Positions 51,053-58,888 of a DNA stretch of 64,000 nt are shown piece after piece. Within the stretch, counting starts at the first letter, position 1, and each line of letters begins with the position of its first letter. The translations under genes were made by a program, and so were the position numbers. Location of the stretch: positions 62,001 through 126,000 of the forward strand of contig CAWEGR010000001.1 in assembly GCA_963808775.1 (NCBI GenBank). The letters run 5' to 3'. The notes under the pieces were generated by a model that was not told the origin of the DNA, did not search any database, and was given only the letters and a program-made list of their open reading frames with translations. Origin of the DNA: JACVRW01 sp963808775 (GTDB lineage: Bacteria > Actinomycetota > Thermoleophilia > Solirubrobacterales > Thermoleophilaceae).

Positions 51053-52443
51053 AGGCCGAGGCCGGCAGCGGCGGGCGGCTCGACCCCGGCGCCGACCGCG
51101 GAGCGCGCACGCTCGCGTGGCTCGCGGCTCTGGCGCTGCCCCTGCTCGGCTTCGCGCTGCTGCTCGCCGCGCCTGACGTCGACTTCACCTGGGAGCACCA
51201 TCCCTCGCACTTCTGGCTCGTGCTCGCGGCGTCGCTCACGAGTGCCGGCCTCGCGCTGTCCACGAGCGGCATCGCGCTCCGGCGCGCGGACGCCCGGCTG
51301 TTTCTCGTCTCGCTCGCATTCCTCGCCGCCGCCGGCTTCCTCGCGCTGCACGCGCTCGCGACCCCCGGCGTGCTGCTCGACGGCCCGAACCAGGGCTTCG
51401 TGATCGCCACCACGCTCGGTCTGCTCGTGGCCTCCGTGTTCGCGGCGGCTTCGGCCCTGCCGCTCACGCCCGAGCGCTCGGCGGCCGTGATCCGCCACGC
51501 CACCGCCCTGCGCGCCGGCCTGATCGGGGTGATGGTCCTCTGGGCGGCGCTCTCGCTCGGCTCGGTTGCGCCGCTCGACGACCCCACCCCCGCCGAGCGC
51601 GCGACCGGCCCGCTCGTGGTGCCCGCCGTCCTCGGCGTGCTGCTGTTCGCGTTCGCCGGCTGGCGCTACGCGGCGATGACGCTGCGCACGGGCTCGACGA
51701 TCCTGCTCGCGGTCGCGAGCGCCTGCATCCTGCTCGCGGAGGCGATGGTCGCCGTCGCCTTCGCCCGCTCCTGGCACGCGAGCTGGTGGGAGTGGCATCT
51801 GCTGATGCTCGTCGCCTTCGGGGCGATCGCCTACAGCGCGCGCCAGGAGGAGAGCGCCGAGCGCTTCAGCGACCTCTATCTCGACGACACCGCGGCGGGC
51901 AAGCGCGAGGTGAGCGTCCTGTTCGCGGACCTCGAGGGCTTCACGACCTTCGCCGAGGGCCGCGACCCGCGCGTGGTGAGCGAGATGCTGAACGCGCAGC
52001 TGCGGCTCGCGATCCCCGAGGTGGAGCGCCACGGCGGCGAGGTCGACCGGCTGATCGGCGACGCCATCATGGCCACGTGGGGCACGCGCGGCGACCAGCC
52101 CGATCACCCGCGGCGCGCTGTCGAGGCGGCCCTCGCGCTCCAGCGCGAGACCGCCGGCCTCGCCGAGGAGCATCCCGACTGGCCGCGCTTCCGGGTCGGC
52201 ATCAACTCCGGCGAGGCGATGGTCGGCGTGCTCGGCGCCGAGAGCGGTCGCAGCTACACGGTGATCGGCGACACCGTGAACCTCGCCTCGCGGCTCGAGG
52301 CGGAGGCGCCCGCGGGCGGCGTCGTGATCGGACAGGGCACCCTGAGCGCGCTGCCCGGAGCGAGCGTGCGCACCCTCGGCGAGGTGCGCGTCAAGGGCAA
52401 GCGCGAGCCGGTCGAGGCCTACCTGCTCGAGCGCCTCGCGTAG
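51053..52443 (+). CDS. Membrane-bound class III adenylate/guanylate cyclase (start uncertain)
   Basis: The frame opens within the end of nadE, with no ATG, GTG or TTG near the expected start, so the 5' end is approximate. About seven membrane helices (from LAWLAALALPLLGFALLLAAP to LLMLVAFGAIAYSA) precede the catalytic domain, which has VSVLFADLEGFTTFAE with one metal Asp, EVDRLIGDAIMATWG with the second, and SYTVIGDTVNLASRLE. The residues that normally select adenine are changed: Lys is Arg (EVDR) and the Asp before YTVIG is Ser. It should make a cyclic nucleotide, but nucleotide choice is open. Confidence 0.75.
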
Positions 52444-52721
52444 CGCGCCTGCGCGGCGTCCATCCAGAGCTCCCAGCGCCCGGACACCGAGCTGCGCGCG
52501 TCGTGGAACCGGTACGGCCTGCGGCCCGCGAACTCGAACTGGCGCATGCGCCCCGCTCCGCCGAGCACGGACGCGATGCGCCTGCGCGGCCAGCCGAGGG
52601 CGTCCTCGATCTCGGGGAAGGTGCGCGGCTGCCCCGGCGTGCGGGCGAGCTCCGCGAGCAGCGCCCGCATCAGGTCGCTGCAGCGGTCCTGGAAGTGCTC
52701 GACCTCGCCCGGGTCGGTCAT
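52419..52721 (-). CDS. Small helix-turn-helix-like protein of unknown family
   Basis: From ATG 52721 (MTDPGEVEHFQDRCSD) the product is 100 residues. A winged-helix-like region runs RTFPEIEDALGWPRRRIASVLGGAGRMRQFEFAGRRPYRF, which looks suited to DNA binding. The tail is basic. The frame could also start at 52754. It converges on the cyclase gene with a 25-base overlap. Function unknown. Confidence 0.5.
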   Translation of the reverse strand: MTDPGEVEHFQDRCSDLMRALLAELARTPGQPRTFPEIEDALGWPRRRIASVLGGAGRMRQFEFAGRRPYRFHDARSSVSGRWELWMDAAQARYARRSSR

Positions 52722-52761
52722 CGCGTTCTGCGGAGAGTGCTCGGCTCCGCCCACCTCGGCC

Positions 52762-53187
52762 CTATTCGCGGCCCGGCTGCGGGCGCACCGCGATCGTCAT
52801 GCGCGTGACCGCGCAGGTGCGCCCCTCGTCATCCCTGAAGGTCACGTCCCAGATCCAGGTCGTGCGGCCCTTGTGCAGCGGCACGCCCTCCGCGTGGATC
52901 GTGCCCTCGCTCGCCGGGCGCAGAAAGGTCGTGCTGTTCGACATCCCCATCGCGAAGCTGCCGTCGTCCTGAACGGCCACATGCGTGGTGAGCGAGACCA
53001 TCGACTCTGCGAGCGAGGCGTACGCGCCGCCGTGAACGAGGCCGAGCGGCTGCTGGACGCGCTTCTCGACCCTGAACTGCGCGCGGCAGCGATCAGGGGT
53101 CGCCTCGAGCATCTCGAAGCCGAGCACGTCGTCGAGCGTGCCGGGCGCGGGGTAGACCTGAGCCGGGGTTTCCACGGACGCGCGCAC
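52762..53187 (-). CDS. PaaI/YbgC-type hotdog-fold thioesterase
   Basis: The 141-residue protein shows the hotdog thioesterase core: LGFEMLEATPDRCRAQFRVEKRVQQPLGLVHGGAYASLAESMVSL, in which the HGG motif and downstream Glu are catalytic in PaaI-like enzymes. FLRPASEGTIHAEGVPLHKGRTTWIWDVTF follows. It should hydrolyse acyl- or aryl-CoA thioesters; the substrate is unknown. It is divergent from the HTH-RskA gene. Confidence 0.85.
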   Translation of the reverse strand: MRASVETPAQVYPAPGTLDDVLGFEMLEATPDRCRAQFRVEKRVQQPLGLVHGGAYASLAESMVSLTTHVAVQDDGSFAMGMSNSTTFLRPASEGTIHAEGVPLHKGRTTWIWDVTFRDDEGRTCAVTRMTIAVRPQPGRE

Positions 53188-53204
53188 ACTACAGTGAGGC
53201 GCTC

Positions 53205-54151
53205 ATGGCCACGTTCGACCAGCTCTCGCCCGAGCAGCGGGCGATCGTCGAGCTCGTCCTGCAGCAGGGGAAGACCTACCCGGAGCTGGCGGACATGCTG
53301 GGCATGCCCGAGACGCGCGTGCGCGAGCTCGCGCGCGACGCGCTCGTCGAGCTCGCTCCCGTGAGCGTGCGCGGAGTCGAGGAGGACTGGCGCGGCCAGC
53401 TCGCCGACTACGTGCTCGGCCAGCAGGCCGGGCCCGAGGCCACCGCCACCCGCGGCCACCTGCGCCGCTCGGAGGCGGCGCGCGGCTGGACGCGCTCGCT
53501 GCTCGACTCGCTCGCCGGCCTCTACCGGAACGGCTCCATGCCCGAGATCCCGGGCGCGGAGCGCGCGCGGGTGAGCGCCCCTCGCCCGCCGGGAGGCGGC
53601 GACCGGCGCTGGGCCCTCGCCGCGGCGGGCGGGCTCGTCGTGCTCCTGCTTGCGCTGCTCCTGTGGCCGGTCGGCCTGCTCACCGGCGACGACGAGACGA
53701 GCCCGCTGCCGACACGGCGGACTCGGGCTCCCAGAACGCCGCGTCCAACGGCCAGGGCGCGAGCCAGGACACCCCGGCGGGCATCGCGATCGTCGTGGAG
53801 CAGGACGGCAAGCGCCAGCTCCTCATCCAGGCCGCCCGGCTCACTCCCTCGAGCGAGCGCGAGGCGTACGAGGTGTGGCTCTACAACAGCCAGGGCAACG
53901 CCCGCTCACTCGGCGGACAGGTCACGGACGAGCAGGGCAACCTGCAGGCGATCGGCGACCTTCCCGCGGACTTCTCGGACTACAGCTCGATCGACGTCTC
54001 GCGCGAGCCGCTCGACCAGAAGCGGGAGCACGCGGGCAATTCCGTGCTGCGCGGACCCGTGCCGCGACTGCGCGAGCCGCAGGGCCAGAACGCGCAGGGA
54101 AACCAGCCGGTGGTGCTCGGGCAGACCGTGTTGTCGCCGCCGAGCCCCTAG
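53205..54151 (+). CDS. Sigma-70 region 4-like HTH protein with membrane helix and RskA-like anti-sigma domain (one frameshift)
   Basis: The first 55 residues are a sigma region 4-like HTH (LSPEQRAIVELVLQQGKTYPELADMLGMPETRVRELARDALVEL). A membrane helix follows (RRWALAAAGGLVVLLLALLLWPVGLL, about residues 128-153). After a break near 53705, where one base seems lost, the exported domain reads AGIAIVVEQDGKRQLLIQAARLTPSSEREAYEVWLYNSQGNARSLG, matching the C-terminal domain of anti-sigma-K factors. A DNA-binding-like head on an anti-sigma-like membrane body is unusual; no sigma gene is adjacent. It converges with the AGPS-like gene. Confidence 0.65.
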
Positions 54152-55772
54152 CCCGCAGGCAGCAGCTTCCCCGGGTTCATGATCCCCTCGGGGTCGAGCC
54201 GCCCCTTCGCGGCGCGCAGCAGCTCGAGCCCGAGCTCCCCGACCTCGGCGCGCATCCAGGGCGCGTGGTCGCGGCCGACGGCGTGGTGGTGCGTGATCGT
54301 GCCGCCGCTCGCGACGATCGCGTCGCTCGCGGCGGTCTTGGCTGCGCTCCACTGAGCGAGCGCATCCTCCTCCTGGCGCGCCAGGAACGTGAAGTAGAGG
54401 GACGCGCCGGAGCGGTACAGGTGCGAGACGTGGCACATCACGAGCGGCGGCGTGCCGCGTGCCGACAGCGCGCCGCGCAGGGCGTCGCCCACGGCGGCGT
54501 AGAGCGCGGCGAGATTGCTCCACGAGGTCGCGGTCTCGAGCGTCTCGACGAGCACGCGTCGGCGTGAGCAGCTCGTCGCGCAGGTACGGGCCGGAGTAGC
54601 GGCTCTTCAGCCAGCCCTCCCCGGGCCTGCGCGCCGAGGGTCACCCCGCCCCCCGCCCGCAACGACTCCGCGGCGAGCAGCCGCCGGCGCTCGACGTCGT
54701 CGACGGTGCCCTCGAAGCCGACGATCGCGAGCGCGCCGTGCTCGTGGCCCCTCATGCGCAGGTAGCGCCTGCCGAGCTTCTCCGTCGTCCCCCCGGTCGA
54801 GGCGAGCGCGAGCGAGAGACGCGTCTCCTCCTCGTCCGAGAGCCGCGCCACGTCCGGGGAGGCGCCCGCCTGCTCCATCACGCGGAAGGCCTCGCAGCCC
54901 TCCGCGAAGCTGCGGAAGGACCAGCCCTCGTAGCGGCGCTCCTCCGGTACGGCGCGCACGCGCAGCGTCGCGTCGCAGATCACGCCGAGCACCCCCTCCG
55001 ACCCAACCACGAGCTCGCGCAGGTCGGGACCGGCGCCGCTCGCCGGCAGCGGGCGCGCGTCGAGCTCCCCGGCGGGAGCGATCAGCCGCACGCCCTCCAC
55101 GAGCTCGTCGGAGCGCCCGAAGCCGGTCGACGCCTGGCCGGCCGAGCGCGTGGCGAGCCACCCGCCGACGGTCGAGTACTCGAACGACTGGGGGAAGTGG
55201 CCAAGGGTCAGCCCGTGCTCCGCGAGCAGGGCCTCCGCACGCGGGCCGAGCACTCCCGCCTCGAGGCGGGCGGTGAGCGAGACGCCGTCCACGTCGAGCA
55301 GCCGGTCGAGCCGCCGCAGGTCGAGCGTGACCGCGCCCGCGAATCCGTCCGCATAGGGCTCGACGCCGCCGACGACGCTGGTTCCGCCGCCGAACGGGAT
55401 CACGGCCAGGCGCAGCTCCGCGGCCGCCGCGAGGACGGCGGCCACCTCCTCGGCGCTTCCGGGCCCGACCACGAGGTCGGGCGCGCTCGCGGCGTCGCCG
55501 GCGCGCAGCCGGACGAGGTCCGGGTACGAGCGCCCGGCCGCATGCGCCACGCGCGTCTCGCGGTCGTCGCGCACGTGCTCCGCCCCCACCAGGCTCGCGA
55601 GGCGCTCGCGCGGCGCGCCGTTCAGCCGGGCGTCGGGCAGGCGCACCGCGTCGAGTGCCACGGGCGGCCGCGGCTCCACGGTCTCGAGGCCGAGCTCCGC
55701 GGCGAGCAGGGCCTCCGCGGCGGGCGGCAGCGCCACCTCGTGGCCGTCCTCGCCCCAGCCCCACCAGCGCAT
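54148..55772 (-). CDS. FAD-binding oxidase, alkylglycerone-phosphate synthase-like (two frameshifts)
   Basis: The opening MRWWGWGEDGHEVALPP is typical of the AGPS-like group of FAD_binding_4 oxidases. The FAD domain has VVGPGSAEEVAAVLAAAAELRLAVIPFGGGTSVVGGVEP and GHFPQSFEYSTVGGWLATRSAGQ. The C-terminal cap includes GHEHGALAIVGFEG and, after breaks near 54620 and 54555, HVSHLYRSGASLYFTF, GGTITHHHAVGRDHAPW and LDPEGIMNPGKLLP. AGPS itself forms ether lipids; bacterial relatives vary. Its start touches the stop of the SRPBCC gene (TGATG). Confidence 0.8.
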
Positions 55773-56215
55773 CAGCCCCGCCCCTCCTCGAACAGGCCGG
55801 CGAGGCCATCGACCGCTCCGGCCACCTGGCGCGTGGCCGCCGACCGGAACTGCATCGGGGCAAAGCGCGCCCACCCGCGCGGACGCTGCTCGATCGCGAC
55901 CTCGACCCGCGTGCCGCCCTCCGCGGCCGTGAGCGAGACCGTGGTGACCGCCGAGGCGAGGATGCGCTCGAAGGGCGTCTCGTCAACCTCCTGGCGCCAT
56001 ACGAGCCGATGCGGGGGCTCGGCCTCCACTCGCGTGTAGTCGGCCCTGACGGACTTGCCCTTCGGCGAGGTCAGGACGGTCGTCCACTCGTCCTCGGAGG
56101 CGTCCTCAACGCGCGCGACGCCCGGCCACCAGCGCGGCAGCTGATCGGGCACGCTGACGACCGCCCAGACCTCCTCGGGCGTCGCCGTCACGAGGGCGTC
56201 GCGCCTCGCGATCAC
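55772..56215 (-). CDS. SRPBCC family protein
   Basis: The 147-residue protein has the START/SRPBCC signature at its start (ARRDALVTATPEEVWAVVSVPDQLPRWWPGVARVED) and a conserved middle (TVLTSPKGKSVRADYTRVEAEPPHRLVWRQEVDETPFERIL). It resembles AHSA1/polyketide-cyclase-type ligand-binding proteins. The start overlaps the apt stop by 4 bases and its stop overlaps the AGPS-like start, so all three are co-translated. The ligand is unknown. Confidence 0.8.
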   Translation of the reverse strand: MIARRDALVTATPEEVWAVVSVPDQLPRWWPGVARVEDASEDEWTTVLTSPKGKSVRADYTRVEAEPPHRLVWRQEVDETPFERILASAVTTVSLTAAEGGTRVEVAIEQRPRGWARFAPMQFRSAATRQVAGAVDGLAGLFEEGRG

Positions 56216-56733
56216 TCGGACGAGTAGACGACGAGCGACCTGACGTCATAGCCGGCAAGCCGCTCGCGTCCGTTCAGGAATGCCAGCTCGATCACGAACG
56301 CGCATCCTGCCACGACGCCGCCGGCCTGCTCGACCAGGTGGCAGCAGGCGCTCGCCGTTCCGCCCGTCGCGAGCAGGTCGTCGTGGACGAGCACGCGCGC
56401 TCCGCCGCGCACGGCGTCGGCGTGGACCTCGAGCGCGTCGACCCCGTACTCGAGCTGGTATTCGACCGACGCGACCTCGCGCGGCAGCTTCCCCGGCTTG
56501 CGCGCGAGGATGAAGCCGGCGCCCGCCGCCGCCGCCACGGCGGCCCCGAGCACGAAGCCGCGCGCCTCGGCCGAGACGACGTGGTCGATCTCGAGCGAAC
56601 GCGCGTACTCCGCCAGCTCGTCGATCGCGAAGCGCAGCGCCGCTGGATCGAGGAAGACGGGCGTGATGTCCTTGAAGACGATCCCCGGCCTGGGGAAGTC
56701 GGGGATGTCCTGGATGTGGTCCTCGAGGCGCAT
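56212..56733 (-). CDS. apt: Adenine phosphoribosyltransferase
   Basis: Apt salvages adenine to AMP with PRPP. The 173-residue protein begins MRLEDHIQDIPDFPRPGIVFKDITPVFLDPAALRFAIDEL, a classic Apt start. It has SAEARGFVLGAAVA, ARKPGKLPREVASVEYQLEYGVDALEVH and the PRPP loop VLVHDDLLATGGTASACCHLVEQAGG. Length is normal. In many actinobacteria apt lies beside relA; here it sits in the proS-pgsA-garA-ftsR gene train instead. Confidence 0.93.
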   Translation of the reverse strand: MRLEDHIQDIPDFPRPGIVFKDITPVFLDPAALRFAIDELAEYARSLEIDHVVSAEARGFVLGAAVAAAAGAGFILARKPGKLPREVASVEYQLEYGVDALEVHADAVRGGARVLVHDDLLATGGTASACCHLVEQAGGVVAGCAFVIELAFLNGRERLAGYDVRSLVVYSSE

Positions 56734-56752
56734 GGGCGGCCCGCCGGCGCGC

Positions 56753-57487
56753 TCAGCGCGCGAGCTTGCGCAGGTCGCGCACCAGGAGCAGGTGCTTGAG
56801 GTGCGACGCGATCGCGGCGAGGTTCTCGAGCGCCTCGACCGCCTCCTTGCGGCGCTCGGGATTCCGCGAGCGGAGCGCGGGCGCCAGGATCTGCTCGAGC
56901 AGCGCGGCCTCGCGGTCCGCGGAGGTGCGGAAGACGCGCAGGTTGCGCCCGCCGACCCCGAAGCGCTTCAGCTCCGTCACGGCGCGCACGATCTCGCGCT
57001 CCGTGTCGTCGTAGACGGTCTCGCCGTCGCGGCGATCCCCCTTGATCACGCCGAAGTCCTCGAGCTCCTTCACGAGTCCGGCGTCCGCGCCGGTCTCGTC
57101 GAGCACCTCGGCGAGCGAGTAGTGCGAGCCCGGGCCGCGCAGCGCGAAGGTCGAACGGCGCATGGCCGCCCGCGGCTCAGCCGGATCGGTCTGCTGGACC
57201 TCCGTGTCGCCGCGTCCCGCCGCGAGCTCCTGGCGGATCACCCGCAGCGGCAGGAACTCGTCGCGCTGCAGCCGCAGGATCGTGCGCAGACGGTCGACGT
57301 CGACCTGGCCGTAGAGCCGGTAGCCGCCGGGCGTGCGCCGCGGCGCGAGCAGCTTCTGGTCCTCGAGATAGCGGATCTTCGAGATCGAGATGTCGGGGAA
57401 CTCGCGCTCGAGCTGCTTGCAGACGGCGCCGATCGTCAGCGCCTTCTCCTTGCGGGGAGGCGTCGCGGGCTCGATTTCGGTGCTCAT
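56753..57487 (-). CDS. ftsR: MerR family regulator, FtsR-like
   Basis: The 244-residue protein has the MerR winged helix (LTIGAVCKQLEREFPDISISKIRYLEDQKLLAPRRTPGGYRLYGQVDVDRLRTILRLQRDEFLPLRVIRQEL) and a C-terminal domain with SHYSLAEVLDETGADAGLVKELEDFGVI. The SISKIRYLEDQKLL form and adjacency to a GarA-like FHA gene match the Rv1828/FtsR type of mycobacteria and corynebacteria, where FtsR activates ftsZ. The symbol is by synteny and resemblance. Its start overlaps the FHA gene end by 4 bases. Confidence 0.75.
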   Translation of the reverse strand: MSTEIEPATPPRKEKALTIGAVCKQLEREFPDISISKIRYLEDQKLLAPRRTPGGYRLYGQVDVDRLRTILRLQRDEFLPLRVIRQELAAGRGDTEVQQTDPAEPRAAMRRSTFALRGPGSHYSLAEVLDETGADAGLVKELEDFGVIKGDRRDGETVYDDTEREIVRAVTELKRFGVGGRNLRVFRTSADREAALLEQILAPALRSRNPERRKEAVEALENLAAIASHLKHLLLVRDLRKLAR

Positions 57488-57951
57488 CGCTCGTCCAGGT
57501 AGGTCAGCTTGTACTTGCCCACCTGAAGCTCGTCACCGTTCTGGAGCCGGTGTGACTCGATCCGCCTGCGGTTGACGTAGGTGCCGTTCAGCGAGCCGAG
57601 GTCGTCGATGTAGAGCCCGTCGCGCCGCCGCACGAGCAGGGCATGGTTGCGCGAGACGGTCACGTCGTCGAGGAAGATCTCCGCCTCGGGGCTGCGCCCG
57701 ATCGTCATGCGCTCCCCGCTCAGGTTGAAGGCCTCGCCGGAGCGCCCGCCGCCGGCGCGGATCACGAGAGCGTCGCCCTCGTGCGTCACCTCGTCGAGCT
57801 CCACCGCGCGCAGCTCGCCGCTCTCATCGATCTTGTAGACCTCGGTGGTGTCGCCAGGCTTCTTCTCGCCGGCCTCGCCGAGGAACGCGCCGCACTTCTG
57901 GCAGTAGTTGGCGCCCTCCGCGTTGACGAACCCGCACTCCGGGCAGTGCAC
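57484..57951 (-). CDS. garA: Zinc-ribbon plus FHA domain protein, GarA-like
   Basis: The 155-residue protein starts with a four-cysteine zinc ribbon (CPECGFVNAEGANYCQKCGAFLG), followed by a linker with a threonine pair (GDTTEVYKID) and an FHA domain (MTIGRSPEAEIFLDDVTVSRNHALLVRRRDGLYIDDLGSLNGTYVNRRRIESHRLQNGDEL) with the phospho-Thr-binding RSP and SRNH. GarA proteins bind phosphothreonine and control 2-oxoglutarate metabolism after phosphorylation in an ETTS motif; here the linker reads DTTE. Mycobacterial GarA lacks such a ribbon, so this is a variant. Confidence 0.75.
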   Translation of the reverse strand: MHCPECGFVNAEGANYCQKCGAFLGEAGEKKPGDTTEVYKIDESGELRAVELDEVTHEGDALVIRAGGGRSGEAFNLSGERMTIGRSPEAEIFLDDVTVSRNHALLVRRRDGLYIDDLGSLNGTYVNRRRIESHRLQNGDELQVGKYKLTYLDER

Positions 57952-57961
57952 GGCGGCGCCC

Positions 57962-58222
57962 CTACTCGACGTCGTCGTCGGCCGGGATCCCCTTCCCCGA
58001 GAGGATGTCGGTGAGCTGCTGAACGTCGGCGCCTGAGATAACGGCCTCGCCCTCCTCGTGCTTCTTGCGCAGCCGGTTCACGAGCTCCGCACGCAGGATG
58101 TCGATCTTGCCGTGGAGGATCCGGCGCCGGTACGACACCTCCTGCTCCTCCTCCGTGAGCTGCTGGATGAGGTCCTTCAGCTCCTGGTCTGTGAGCGCGC
58201 CGAGATCGGGAAACGTGTCCAA
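57962..58222 (-). CDS. rsiG: Single-motif RsiG-like c-di-GMP-responsive anti-sigma factor
   Basis: The protein is about 86 residues from a TTG at 58222 that has AAAGGA 7 bases upstream; a GTG at 58261 is also open. The helix EEEQEVSYRRRILHGKID contains E-x3-S-x2-R-x3-H-x3-D. RsiG proteins hold c-di-GMP through E-x3-S-x2-R-x3-Q-x3-D; here Q is H. Small single-motif RsiGs of early-branching actinobacteria form dimers that bind the sigma factor WhiG, and in Rubrobacter this switch controls type IV pili. The gene lies between pgsA and garA-like. No whiG gene is in the window. Confidence 0.7.
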   Translation of the reverse strand: MDTFPDLGALTDQELKDLIQQLTEEEQEVSYRRRILHGKIDILRAELVNRLRKKHEEGEAVISGADVQQLTDILSGKGIPADDDVE

Positions 58223-58264
58223 GAAACGGTCCTTTCGGGGGTGAACAACCCACCGTAGCACGGC

Positions 58265-58888
58265 TCAAGTAGAGGTTGAGCCTTTGGCCATGGCGCGCAG
58301 TCCATCTTGCAGATAGATCGCGGTCGCCGCAAGGGTCATCGCGAGGCCGACGTAGAGCAGCGCCTCGGGCACCCAGCTATCCCACACGAGCGCCAGCGCG
58401 AGGGCGCTCATCGTGGGCCAGACGGCCCAGCGGCCGAGCATGTTGACGTTCAGGTCGAGGCCGCGCCGCAGGGCCACCTGCGTCAGCAGGAGCATGAACG
58501 CCTCGCGCCCCGCGAGCACGAGCAGCGCCCAGCGCGGCAGCAGCTCCTGGTCCCAGGCGACGATCGCCCCGGCGAGCACGAGCAGGCGGTCCGTGAGCGG
58601 GTCGAGCAACGCGCCGAGCCGGCTGTACTGGCCCGTGATGCGCGCCACCATGCCGTCGAGGTAGTCCGTCCACGCGATCACCGCGAAGAGGATGAAGGCG
58701 GTCGTGTCGGTGCCCTCCCCGTCCAGCGCGACGGCGAGGAAGACGGGGATGAGCGCGATGCGCACGAACCCGATCGCGTTCGGGATCGTCCACGGGTGGA
58801 GTGCCTCGCCGCGACGCGTCTCTGGCGGCGGGCCTCCGGATCTGTCGAGGCCAGAGAGGCGCCTGAAGGTCAGGGGAGGCTTCGCCAC
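58265..58888 (-). CDS. pgsA: CDP-alcohol phosphatidyltransferase, PgsA-like
   Basis: This integral membrane enzyme class makes phosphatidylglycerol phosphate or related lipids from CDP-diacylglycerol. The CDP-alcohol motif D-x2-DG-x2-AR-x8-G-x3-D-x3-D is visible as DYLDGMVARITGQYSRLGALLDPLTD near residue 75. About five membrane helices follow the cytosolic N-terminus (WTIPNAIGFVRIALIPVFLAVAL). The acceptor alcohol is inferred to be glycerol 3-phosphate. The start overlaps proS by 19 bases. Confidence 0.85.
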   Translation of the reverse strand: MAKPPLTFRRLSGLDRSGGPPPETRRGEALHPWTIPNAIGFVRIALIPVFLAVALDGEGTDTTAFILFAVIAWTDYLDGMVARITGQYSRLGALLDPLTDRLLVLAGAIVAWDQELLPRWALLVLAGREAFMLLLTQVALRRGLDLNVNMLGRWAVWPTMSALALALVWDSWVPEALLYVGLAMTLAATAIYLQDGLRAMAKGSTST

